From Hevea brasiliensis (Eukaryota > Streptophyta > Magnoliopsida > Malpighiales > Euphorbiaceae), in NCBI RefSeq assembly GCF_030052815.1, contig NC_079509.1:40728750-40792749 (forward strand): DNA of 64,000 nucleotides, given 5' to 3'. Numbering within the stretch: the first letter of the stretch is position 1; every line of letters begins with the position of its first letter. Of the stretch, positions 36,601-45,628 are shown one piece after another. A program made the position numbers and the translations under genes. The notes under the pieces were generated by a model that saw only the letters and a list, made by a program, of their open reading frames with translations, was not told the origin of the DNA and ran no database searches.

Positions 36601-37149
36601 TTGTTAAATGCAGGATTAATCAGAGAGATCAAATATCCAACTTGGGTAGCCAACGTGGTTTTGGTCAAAATAGCTAATGGCAAATGGAGAATGTGTGTTA
36701 ACTTCACTGATCTTCACAGAGTCTGTTCCAAGGGCCACTATCTAATGCCCACAATAGATTGGCTAGTGGATGCAACTATAGGACACTTTATTTATTTATT
36801 AGTAGACATTATTTCAGGATACTATCAAATTAAGATGGATCCAAAGTATGAAGAGAATACCACCTATATCATTGATTTGGGGGTATATTGCTATGAGGTG
36901 ATGCCGTTTAGTTTAAAGAATGCAAGGGCTACTTATCAGCATTTAGCGAACAAAATGTTGGAGGGATTGATAAGGAAAATAGTGGAAGTTTATGTTAATA
37001 ATATGATCATCAAAAGCAAGAAAATGGAAGATCATGCTAGAGACATTATGGAAGCCTTTGACATTCTCAACAAAGCTAGTATAAAATTAAATCTAGAAAA
37101 ATGTGCCTTTGGGGTAAAATTCGGTAAGTTTCTAGGGCACATGGTATAG
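36601..37149 (+). pseudogene. Element E reverse transcriptase fragment with mutated active site
   Basis: 182 open codons of a Ty3/gypsy RT: AGLIREIKYPTWVANVVLVK, GKWRMCVNFTDLHRVCSKG, LLVDIISGYYQIKM, MPFSLKNARATYQ and LNLEKCAFGVKFGKFLGHMV. The catalytic motif, YVDDM in Tat elements, reads YVNNM at residues 131-135 (36991-37005), so both catalytic Asp residues are Asn. Each change needs only a G-to-A transition. The enzyme would be inactive even if translated. Confidence 0.85.
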
Positions 37150-37622
37150 GAAAGAGGGATTGAAGCAAAACCAAAAAAGATCTGAGCCATTATGGGCATG
37201 CAACCACTAAGAAGTATCAAGACACAAAAGTTAAATGGTCGAGTAATAACTTTAAGGCAGTTCATATCTTTTTTGGCTCGAAAATATTTTCCTTTCTACC
37301 AAGTACTAAAAGAATGAAAGCGTTTCAAATGAGGTGAAGACTATCAGGTAGCTTTTAATGAATTAAAATATTTTTTAATAAACCCACCTCTTCTTGACTC
37401 GCCCAATCTGGGTGAAGTTCTATTTTTATACCTTACAGTAACTGAGAAATATTGAATTCTGTTTTGGTTTGAGAAAAGAATGGTGAGCAAAGGCCAATCT
37501 ACCTCACTATTCAGGTATTGAAGGCTATCAAACTCAATTGCCTAATTTCAGAAAAGCTCGCTTTTGTAGTATTATCAGTAATAACAAAGTTGTGACCCTA
37601 TTTTAAGTCTCACATAATTGAA

Positions 37623-37904
37623 GTGCAAACCAATTATCTATTAAGGAAGATCATGCTTCACCCAGAAACATCAGGTCAGCTAGCAACATGTTTGGTCATA
37701 TTAGGTGCTTACGACATCAGATATGTTCCCAGAGTGGCTCTAAAAGCTCAAGCATTAGCAAATTTCATTACAAAGTTAATGCCATCCCCAGAAATAAATG
37801 ACGAGCAGAAAGAGAGCTTGAAGGTTTGGGTAGATGGAGCTGTGGGATCGATAGGGGCAGGAATCAAAATTGTACTAGAAGGTCCTCACAAGATGTTCAG
37901 ATAA
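37623..37904 (+). pseudogene. Element E RNase H fragment abutting the 3' LTR
   Basis: Begins in the RT connection region (LRKIMLHPETSGQLATCLV, then ALANFITKL) and continues into the start of an RNase H fold (LKVWVDGAVGSIGAGIKIVL), the second, Tat-type RNase H. After EGPHKMF the sequence is LTR. The rest of RNase H, integrase and the polypurine tract are missing, consistent with one internal deletion. The bridge between 37150 and 37622 retains broken RT/RNase H text. Confidence 0.75.
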
Positions 37905-38346
37905 AACACAAGGTGTCTGGACGAGACACAAGGTGTTCATATGAGACACAAAGTGTTTAGACAAATCTTATGAAATTTAGATAAGAAGAGTTACCTTAGA
38001 AATCAAATACAAGTTATTGGAATACGCTATATTTCTGTCGAAAATGTCAGTAGATAGTATGTGGTGTTTCCATAATATACAGAAGGAAATAGCTAGATAT
38101 GAACTAGCAAGAACCCAATTGTGGTAGAAGGGCATCATCCTTTGCCCTAGAAGTAGGACCCATGACACCTGCCAATGTACGTAATTCAATTCTCTCAATT
38201 CCCTTTTAGTATTTGCTTTCCTTTCCTTAAGCTTTTACTGACTTGAGCGTCTGAGTGGTCTTAATTAGGCTACTGACCTTACATCTCTTATTGTTTGTAG
38301 GCTATAAAGAAGTCAGTCACCAACCCAAGAATTATTGACAATATCA
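37894..38346 (+). repeat. Element E 3' LTR
   Basis: Partner of 33844-34269, starting TGTTCAGATAAAACAC and ending GACAATATCA. It carries an extra short tandem unit (gagacacaaagtgttt-type) near 37940 that is missing from the 5' copy. Divergence is considerable, so the insertion is old. Confidence 0.75.
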
Positions 38347-38769
38347 TTATCAATTTAATCATTGATATTGGATATTTATTTTAACTTTAATAATCAATTT
38401 ATTTAATAAGTGAAAATACATGAAATTTTTAATATATTACATGATTATGATAAAATATTTATATTTTATTAATGGGCTCCATATTTTTCACTAAAAATAT
38501 TATTACAAATTAGAAAAAATCTCAATTTAACTTAAATAATTTTATAGGTACAAATGACTCAATTACTAAAACTAAAATTAATGAAAAAATCAAATTTATA
38601 AGGTTAAAAATTTTAGCTAAAATTAAAAATCTACATAAAGATTTGAAGTTATTTTGGCCTATCTGACCTTTTTATAATTTCACTACAGTAAATATTATTT
38701 AACATCATTAATCTTATATTTGAGATTAAAAATAATGAACAATATTATCTACATATTGTCAAATAAAGG
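38347..38769. other. AT-rich host DNA between elements E and F
   Basis: No gene. 38378-38530 is homologous to 43547-43690 on the far side of element F (shared: tcaatttatttaataagtga, aaatacatgaaat and ataaaatatttatattttat). It is therefore one half of a local duplication. AAAGG at 38765-38769 is F's left target duplication. Confidence 0.6.
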
Positions 38770-38984
38770 TGAAAAAGCACAATGTTGTAGAACTGATGTT
38801 TCCATTACTAAAAGGATTGCTTAAATACAGTAGGTTGTTACAGAGATAATGTTACCTTACATAGGATATACATAAGCTAGATATTGTTACAGATATAATG
38901 TTATCTTATACAGTATATACATGAGCTGGTAAATTAGATAAATATAATAGATTTATAATAACAGATATTTGATTAACTCTATCA
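38770..38984 (-). repeat. Element F left (3') LTR
   Basis: 215 bp, TGAAAAAGCAC to CTCTATCA. It differs from 43291-43505 at only a handful of positions, so F is younger than E. Confidence 0.93.
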
Positions 38985-39000
38985 CGCCCCCTCAAGTCGA
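38985..39000 (-). other. Element F polypurine tract
   Basis: The minus strand reads CTTGAGGGGGCG next to the 3' LTR, a standard Ty1/copia tract. Confidence 0.85.
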
Positions 39001-39705
39001 GGTTGCCAAGTCTCGAATTGTCAATCGTCGGCTGAGAAATGAATGACGTTGTCTTGGTAGAGGTTTGGTGAGGATGTCCGCCAATTGGTCTTTAGAAGAT
39101 AGAAAACGAACTGTGATTTCTTTCTTAGCAACCTTATCTCTCACAAAGTGGAAGTCCACCTTTATGTGTTTTGTTCGTGAATGAAAAATGGGGCTTGAGG
39201 AGAGATAGGTCACACCCAAATTATCACACCATAACACAGGAGCTGGAATGGGACTTAAGTTTATTTCTTTCAAGAGAGTGGTAATCCACGTAATTTCAGC
39301 TGTGGCAGTACTAAGAGCATGGTATTCTGCCGTGGTCGAAGAACGAGCAACTGTTCTTTGTTTGCGAGAATGCCAGGAAATAAGATTATTGCCGAGAAAG
39401 ATGGCACAGCCTGATGTGGATTTGAGGTCATCAACACAGCTAGCCCAATTTGCATCAGAATAAACATGTAGCTGGTAATGTGCGGACTTGGTTAAATGAA
39501 GGCCATGGTGCCTAGTTGCCTACAAGTAACGTAGAATTCTCTTCACCGCCACCCAATGAGTCTCAGTCGGGTTATGGAGGAATTGGGCAACCCTATTCAC
39601 CGCAAATGTGATGTCTGGACGAGTAAAGGATAAGTATTGGAGACTACCTACAATAATGTGAAACAGGGTAGGATTTTCAGCTACTTTTCCATCAGCTAAG
39701 GTCAA
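38992..39705 (-). pseudogene. Element F RNase H domain
   Basis: Three frames: 39520-39705 ([20 protein letters not shown], the RT-RNase H junction), 39270-39467, and 38992-39273 (LWCDNLGVTYLSSSPIFHSR, HIKVDFHFVRD, LADILTKPL). Between them a SDANWASCVDDLKSTSG phrase, carrying the first catalytic Asp, can be read near 39440. A TAG follows ILRYL at 39520. LADILTKPL is the usual C-terminus of the copia polyprotein. Confidence 0.88.
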
Positions 39706-41032
39706 TTTTCTCCTGTGTGTTGGCTAATGTGGATATACCTCCACAATTGGACATATTGGCATATTGTAATAGATCAGTGATATACTTTTTTTGAGTGAGA
39801 AGCAATCCCTTTGAGGTTTTAGTTACTTCAATCCCAAGAAAATAGTCAACATTGCCCATATTTCTTACATTGAAATGTTGTTGCAGGGATGCAATAAAAG
39901 AAGTGATAAAAGATGAACTAGTACTAGTGAGCAAGATATCATCCACGTACATCATACAATAAATCTTCATACCATTTTGTTGATAATGAAGAAGAGAACA
40001 ATCTGCAGCAGAAGGTTGAAAACCAAGATCAACTAATACTTGCACCAATTTTTTGTGCCGTTGACGGGGAGCCTGACGAAGTCCATAAAGTGATCTTTTG
40101 AGTCTACAAACATGGTTTGGCTTATCCGGATCCATAAAACCTGGAGGTTGCTCCATGAAGATGGTATCATCCAAGTCACAGTTGAGGAATGCATTGGAGA
40201 CGTCTAGTTGGGTAATCAGCCAATCATAAGATACGGCAAGAGAAAGGAGAATTCTTATTGTAGTTGGTTTAACTACGGGAGAGAAAGTATCGAGAAAATC
40301 AACACTTGGACGTTGGTGGAATCCCTTGGTAACTAAACGTGCCTTATAGCGATCAATGCTTCCGTCTAGCTTCTCCTTGATGCAGAAGACCCACTTGCAA
40401 TTGATAATATTATGAGCAAGGGAGTGAGGAACAAGCTCCCAGGTGCCATTTTGAAGGAGGGCATTTAATTCTTCTGTCATGGCTTCTCGCCAATTTTTGT
40501 TCTGGACTGCCTGAGTGTAGGAGGTGGGAATAAGTGGATGGGAGGGCACAACAAAATAAGTTTTGGGTTTCAGAGAGCCAATTTGTGATCTTGTTATCAT
40601 GGGATGGGTACGAACAGCTAGGCATGGTTTTATTTGTGGTGGAGGCAACGATGATGAAGGGTGATCCATCTGGGAAGAAGGAGAGGATAAATCACCAACT
40701 AGAGAGATCTCATTGGGACTAGGATTCTGGTTCGTTGGTGAATGGCAAGGGATCAATGCATTAGTGTGTGTTTCTGTTGGTGGAGATAAGGTTATTGGTG
40801 GAAGAGATATGGGTGACGAAAGATGGTTGTTGGTGCATGGATGAGGTAGAAGGTGGAATGGGTTTGGTGAGACACATGGAGGTGGACCCAAAATTCCATT
40901 TTGGTGTGAAGCATAGGGAGTGGGTCCCAAAATTCCATCTTGATGTGGGAAAGGAGAAACATGATGGGCAATTGGTACTTGCGGTGCTGATGGAGCTAGA
41001 CTGGACACATGGACAGAATTACGAATGACCAA
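39692..41032 (-). pseudogene. Element F integrase C-terminus and reverse transcriptase
   Basis: 446 open codons. A long Pro/Ser/His-rich linker comes first, then the copia RT: NWREAMTEELNALLQNGTWE, YKARLVTKGFHQ, TFSPVVKPTTIRILLSLAV, QLDVSNAFLN, EQPPGF, LKRSLYGLRQAPR, catalytic YVDDILLTS and YFLGIEV. The Asp pair of YVDD is intact. The frame begins just after the broken integrase and shifts into the RNase H frame at its end. Confidence 0.92.
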
Positions 41033-41800
41033 ACTATCATCTTGTCGTGAGAATGGGAAATCCTATTCATAAAAGTAAACATGGCGTGAGACAAATAATT
41101 TACCACTAAGAACATCCAAACAGAAGCACCCTTTATGAAGCTTACTATATCCCAGAAAACCACATCGACTAGAGCGAGGAGATAACTTATTTTTAGCATA
41201 AGGCCTAGGCTAAGGGTAGCACAAACAACCGAACACATGTAATTCATTGTAGTTAGGTTTATTGCCAAAAAAAAGTTCATATGGAGTAGTGATAGTATTG
41301 TGTGTTGAAGGTAATCTATTAATTGCATAAATTGCACTATCAAATGCAAAATTCTAGTATTTGGTAGGGACATTGGCATGAAACAACAAGGCATGACCTA
41401 TCTCAAAATATGGCAGTGTTTACGTTCAGCACAACCATTTTGCTCAGGGGCACGTGGGCATGATATTCGTTGGGTAATACCATTATCTCTTAGATAGTTA
41501 AAGCTTGATACTTGCCGGCACCACCCCCCCCCCCCCCCCCCCCCCACAATCTGCTTGGAAGTTTTAATTGGTAAATTAAAAAATTTTTCAACGAGTTGAT
41601 GAAATTGGATGAATGTATTTAGGACTTCAGATTTGTGCCTTAAGAAATAAATCCATGTATACTTACTGAAGTGATCAAAAAATATAACATAAAAATGATG
41701 ACCATTAATAGATGGGACCGGAGAAAGCCCTCAAACATCTGAATAAATGAGTTCCAAAGGATTATTAACCTTTGAACTAGACTCAGGAAAAGACAATTTG
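40996..41800 (-). pseudogene. Element F integrase core, broken by a poly-C tract
   Basis: After the GAG-pre-integrase motif, the core reads ELIYSDVWG, then FDHFSKYTWIYFLRHKSEV, a 22-base poly-C (poly-G on the coding strand) where the second catalytic Asp and its Gly-rich neighbours should be, then GITQRISCPRAPEQNGCAER with the catalytic Glu region (frames shift). 40996-41394 continues in another frame. Confidence 0.82.
41524..41545. repeat. Poly-C tract of 22 bases in element F integrase
   Basis: An uninterrupted C run, extreme for AT-rich plant DNA. It sits where a Gly-rich GGGE-type integrase motif is expected on the other strand, so it probably grew from a short G run or is an assembly artefact. 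Confidence 0.9.
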
Positions 41801-43230
41801 TGCATTTTCCCTAAATGACAAGCATGACAAGGGGATTTAAATGAAGACACATAAGACAATTTATTTGAATGAAGAACTTTGCTAATAAGACGAGAATTAG
41901 CATGTCCGAGGCTAGCATGCCATGTGTTGAATGTGACAGTATTGACTTCTGGAGACACTAGTGGAAGAACTTGTAGAGGCATGTGGTACAAACCGTCTCT
42001 ACTCTGGCCTCGGAATAGAATCTTGTTCATGAGGATATCCTTCACAAGAAAATAGTTAGGATAAAATGCAATAGAAACATTATTTTGTTTAGCAAAGGCA
42101 TTCACAGAAATTAAATTGCGATGAATAACAAGGGAACATAAAACATTTTGAAGAGAAAAAGAATGATGAAAAGAGCGAATGAGAGAGGAACTAGTGTGAG
42201 TTATAGGGATGGTATTACCATTTCTGATGAAAATTTCATCATTGCCATGGTACGGAGCAGAATGAGTAAGATTTCCAACATTAGAGGTAAGATGATAGTT
42301 TGTACCAGAATCCAATGTCCATGTCTGTTGTGGGGAGGATCGAATGGCGGAAAAATTTATGGAAGGCTCGTGTTGGTTCAGATTATTGTTGGAGTAAGAG
42401 GCGGTGAGTGGCGAAGGGCATTGGCATGCAATATGGGCAGTTCCATTGCAATTGTGACAGGTGATGGCAGATGGATGACGAGATTGAGAGAATTGATTGG
42501 TTGAACTATTGCGTCCACGTCCTCGACCTGATTTTCCTCCTCTAGTTTTATGAGCATTGTGGGCTGTCGGTGGAACACTGTCAATAGATAAAGAATCCAT
42601 TTTCAATTGAGCCTCCTCACTAAGCAGTAAAGCATAAAGGTCATCATAGGTAATTGGGATGTTGCGAGCCTCAATTGCTCGGATAAAAGGACGATAAGAT
42701 GAGTCAAGGCCCTCTAAAATATCATTCACAAGAGTATCTTCAGTGACACCACTTTGGAGCACAGAAAGATGATCAGAAATGCTTTTAGCTCTTTTCATTT
42801 AATCATCGATGGACTCACTACCTTTCTTAAGGTATTTTAGTTGTTTTCTCAATTGTAAAACTTGTGTTCTTGACCCAGTAAAGAATATGGCTGCCAACTT
42901 TTGCCATACTTCTCGAGCAGTAGGTATACCAATTATTTGTGGCAGTAGTGTCTTAGAGATGGAGCAGTACAACCAGTTGAGAACGAGCTGGTCCTGCCTG
43001 AACCACAAGTCATAATCCGGATTAGGAAAGTTGTCAGCAGTGCGTTGGGCTGGTGGGGTAGCATTAGCATCAATGTGGGAAGCAAGACTATAGCCATATA
43101 GAATGGGAAGGATTTGATTTTTCCAGAGTAAGTAGTTAGTGGAAGTAAGTTTGATAGGGAGATATTGAGCAATATTTTGTGGAGAAGAAATGGTTGAAGT
43201 GGATGAAGAAGAGATTAAGGCATTAGATGT
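41731..43230 (-). pseudogene. Element F gag, protease and integrase zinc region
   Basis: The N-terminal Gag part reads LPIKLTSTNYLLWKNQILPI (about 43120-43180), DLWFRQDQLVLNWLYCSISK and VWQKLAAIFF, up to a TAA at 42799 in SESIDD*MKRAKS (Tyr expected). 41731-42798 then gives DILEGLDSSYRPF, a basic RGRGR stretch, a zinc knuckle (CHNCNGTAHIACQC, second Cys-His spacing typical but His-Ile-Ala-Cys), the aspartic protease (WTLDSGTNYHLT), and the GAG-pre-integrase motif (WHASLGHANSRLI, CHACHLGK). A poly-T run at 43233-43255 lies near the presumed N-terminus and encodes lysines. Confidence 0.88.
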
Positions 43231-43278
43231 GACCTTTTTTTTTTTTTTTTTTTCAAGAAGAGCTGGAAGGCAAAGAAG

Positions 43279-43290
43279 GCTCTGATACCA
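43279..43290 (-). other. Element F primer binding site (tRNA-iMet)
   Basis: The minus strand reads TGGTATCAGAGC (followed by CT), directly abutting the 5' LTR end TTCTTCA. Confidence 0.92.
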
Positions 43291-43505
43291 TGAAGAAGCA
43301 CAATATTGCAGAATTGATGTTTACATTATTAAAAGGATTGCTTAAATACAGTAGGTTGTTACAGAGATAATGTTAGCTTACATAGGATATACATAAGCTG
43401 GATATTGTTACAGATATAATGTTATCTTATACAGGATATACATGAGCTGGTAAATTAGATAAATATAACAGATTTATAATAACAGATATCTGATTAACTC
43501 TATCA
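43291..43505 (-). repeat. Element F right (5') LTR
   Basis: 215 bp, TGAAGAAGCAC to CTCTATCA, partner of 38770-38984. AAAGA follows at 43506-43510, against AAAGG on the left. Confidence 0.93.
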
Positions 43506-44449
43506 AAAGACTCTTTTTTCTTGTTTTTCCTTTGTTTTCTATTTTAACAATCAATTTATTTAATAAGTGAAAATACATGAAATTGTTAATATTACATATT
43601 GATTGTGATAAAATATTTATATTTTATTAATTAACTCCATATTTTTCCTTCAAACAATATTATGAATTGAAAAAAAAGCTAAATTTAAACAATTTTAGAA
43701 ACTTTAAGAATTTTTTGGTTTATAAACGAATTTTTCTATTAATAAACTAAAAAATAATTATTTGTAATTTCAATTAAAACATATTTGGAATGGATGAGGT
43801 ATGTTTGGTAATTTAGTTACAAACAAAATTTGAAAATACTAATGAATATTTCAATTAATTTGTAAACTGAAAGAAAAATTTTTAAAAATAATAATTTTTT
43901 CCCTAATTCATTAAATATTGCAAATACATTTATGATTTAACAATGAATTTGAAATCTATTGATAAATTTGTTGCTAATATAAAAAAAATACATATATATT
44001 TTTATTGTCTAAATATTATAATCAAGGGACAATTATTTTAATTGTCCTCAGTTGTTTGAGATAAATATTTTTGGAACCATTAATTTTAACTTGCCCCTAC
44101 TATGATTCCTATTCTCATAAATTCTGTAGTATCTTCTTATTCTGTCATTTTCTTTCTTTCTTCTTCAATTTCATTTTCTCATTTTTTATAATATTCTTTT
44201 AGTTTTAAAATAGTATATTCTAATAATTTTTTACTAATAAAATTTTTTTCTTAAAAAATATTTTTCTTCTAATTTTATAAAATTATAATTTTTCTATGAG
44301 TTTTTAAAAAAATATTTTACAGTAATTATATTATAATATGTTTTTTATAAGTTATTTTTTATAATTTAACAATTAGTATAGTATACCTTTTAGTAGTAAA
44401 CATTTTTTTATTAATAATTTAATATTGTTTTTGAATTTTTCTTTTTTAT
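43506..44449. other. AT-rich host DNA right of element F
   Basis: No gene. 43547-43690 duplicates 38378-38530, and 43512-43540 (ttcttgtttttccttt) resembles 33660-33685, left of element E. The rest is A/T-rich with poly-T runs. Confidence 0.6.
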
Positions 44450-45146
44450 ATATAGAATGGCTCAATTAGAACTGAATGAGTTAAAAGTACAATTGCAAGA
44501 GTTGCTTGATAAAGACTTTATAAGGCCTAGTATTTCACCTAGGGGAGGTAATGTGCTATTTGTGAAGAAGAAGAATGGTTCCTTAAGATTATGCATTTAT
44601 TATAAGAAGCTTAATCGAGTCATAGTACGTAAGAAGTACCCTCTTCCACATATTAATGATCTCTTTGATCAACTCCAAGGTGCTAAGATTTTTTCCAAGA
44701 TTGATTTGCGGTCTAGGTATCATCAATTGAAGGTCAAGGAGTCAAATGTGCCTAAGACGACTTTTAGAACTCGTTATGTGAGTTTCTTGTTATGCCTTTC
44801 AAGTTAACCAATGCACCAGCTGATTTCATGGACTCATGAATAAGGTATTCAAACCCTATAAGATAGCTTTGTCATCATGTTTATCAATGATATTCTTGTG
44901 TATTCTCATATTAAGGAAGAACATGAGAAGCATTTGTAGATTGTACTACAAACTTTGAGAAGTAAGCAATTGTATGTCAAGTTGAGTAAGTGTGAGTTCT
45001 AGCTTGACAGAGTTGTCTTCTTGAGGCATGTTATTCCAACAAATGGTGTATTTGTTGATTCTAAGAAGATTGAGGTAATAGCCAATTGGGATCATTCAAT
45101 TAATGCTAGAAAAGTTAGGAGTTTTTTAGGCTTAGTAGGGTACTAC
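44450..45146 (+). pseudogene. Stray Ty3/gypsy reverse transcriptase fragment
   Basis: Starts abruptly with [20 protein letters not shown] (equivalent to [10 protein letters not shown] in element D), then [35 protein letters not shown] and FRTRY. After a frameshift near 44780 come VIMFINDILVYS (catalytic FIDD reads FIND), QTLRSKQLYVKLSKCEF and VRSFLGLVGYY. It has no LTR, protease, RNase H or integrase, and the text stops at GYY where foreign sequence begins. It is a fragment on the opposite strand from elements A, B and D. Confidence 0.85.
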
Positions 45147-45628
45147 TGTAGTAATATGCCTTAGAGCATAACTTGTAATTTATATCTTGTAAATATTAAC
45201 TCCAAATTAATGGCAAATATCTTTTCTTTTAATTTAAATGATTTACATTTAATTGAGAATATCCTTTAATAGCTAGCTAGATGTTCCATTTTTAAGATGT
45301 TAAGAATATGAGTAATGGAAAATTTAGCACAAGTGTTAAAAATTATGATTCACAGTTGAGGATACCTCATTGAGTATGATTTAATCGTATAGATTGTAAT
45401 CTCTATTTATTCCCATGGATTAGTATAAGATAGTAATGAAAATGGAATGGTGAATTTCATGCCATATAACATTACGATGTTAGGACAAACACAGTGCATA
45501 CTTATAAGATAAGTAGGACAACCTAGGGACACAAAGATGACATGCATATAGAGTTTACTCTTGTCAATACATTTTAATCTAGATCATAATAGTGCATATA
45601 GTGTCTTGATCTGAGATAACATAGTTAT
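45147..45628 (+). repeat. LTR-like fragment, possibly Ty1/copia
   Basis: Begins TGTAGTAATATGCC exactly where the RT fragment breaks off, and continues with text reminiscent of copia LTRs (ttgagtatgatt, cacaaagatgacatgcatat, ctgagataacatagttat). It ends at the start of element G's LTR. No matching second copy or target duplication is visible, so solo LTR or truncated element cannot be separated. Confidence 0.45.

Larger units (their letters stand above)
33844..38346 (+). mobile_element. Element E: decayed Tat-like Ty3/gypsy retrotransposon lacking integrase
   Basis: Two related LTR-like blocks (about 33844-34269 and 37894-38346) enclose, in plus-strand order, a TTGGCGCC-type primer region, gag remnants, protease, reverse transcriptase and an RNase H fragment. 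Domain phrases such as LKSAKECYKQYA, YNVILGRPILN and LKVWVDGAVGSIGAGIKIVLEGP are those of the plant Tat/Retand group. Integrase and polypurine tract are absent: the RNase H frame runs straight into the 3' LTR. Stops and shifts are present in every domain. No clear target duplication was found, so the outer left edge is approximate. Confidence 0.8.
38770..43505 (-). mobile_element. Element F: Ty1/copia retrotransposon, degenerate
   Basis: 4736 bp with 215-bp LTRs and an imperfect 5-bp target duplication (AAAGG / AAAGA). In element order on the minus strand it has the 5' LTR, the primer site, gag, protease, integrase, reverse transcriptase, RNase H, a polypurine tract and the 3' LTR. Integrase before RT defines Ty1/copia. 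The small size and short LTRs suggest an Ale/Retrofit-like lineage, which is an inference. Stops in gag and RNase H, shifts and a 22-base poly-C tract in integrase disable it. Confidence 0.93.

Noticed and set aside
38770..43505. An endogenous plant pararetrovirus as source of the RT sequences
   Set aside because: All RT blocks sit with integrase and LTRs in Ty1/copia or Ty3/gypsy order; no movement protein or viral coat motif is seen anywhere.
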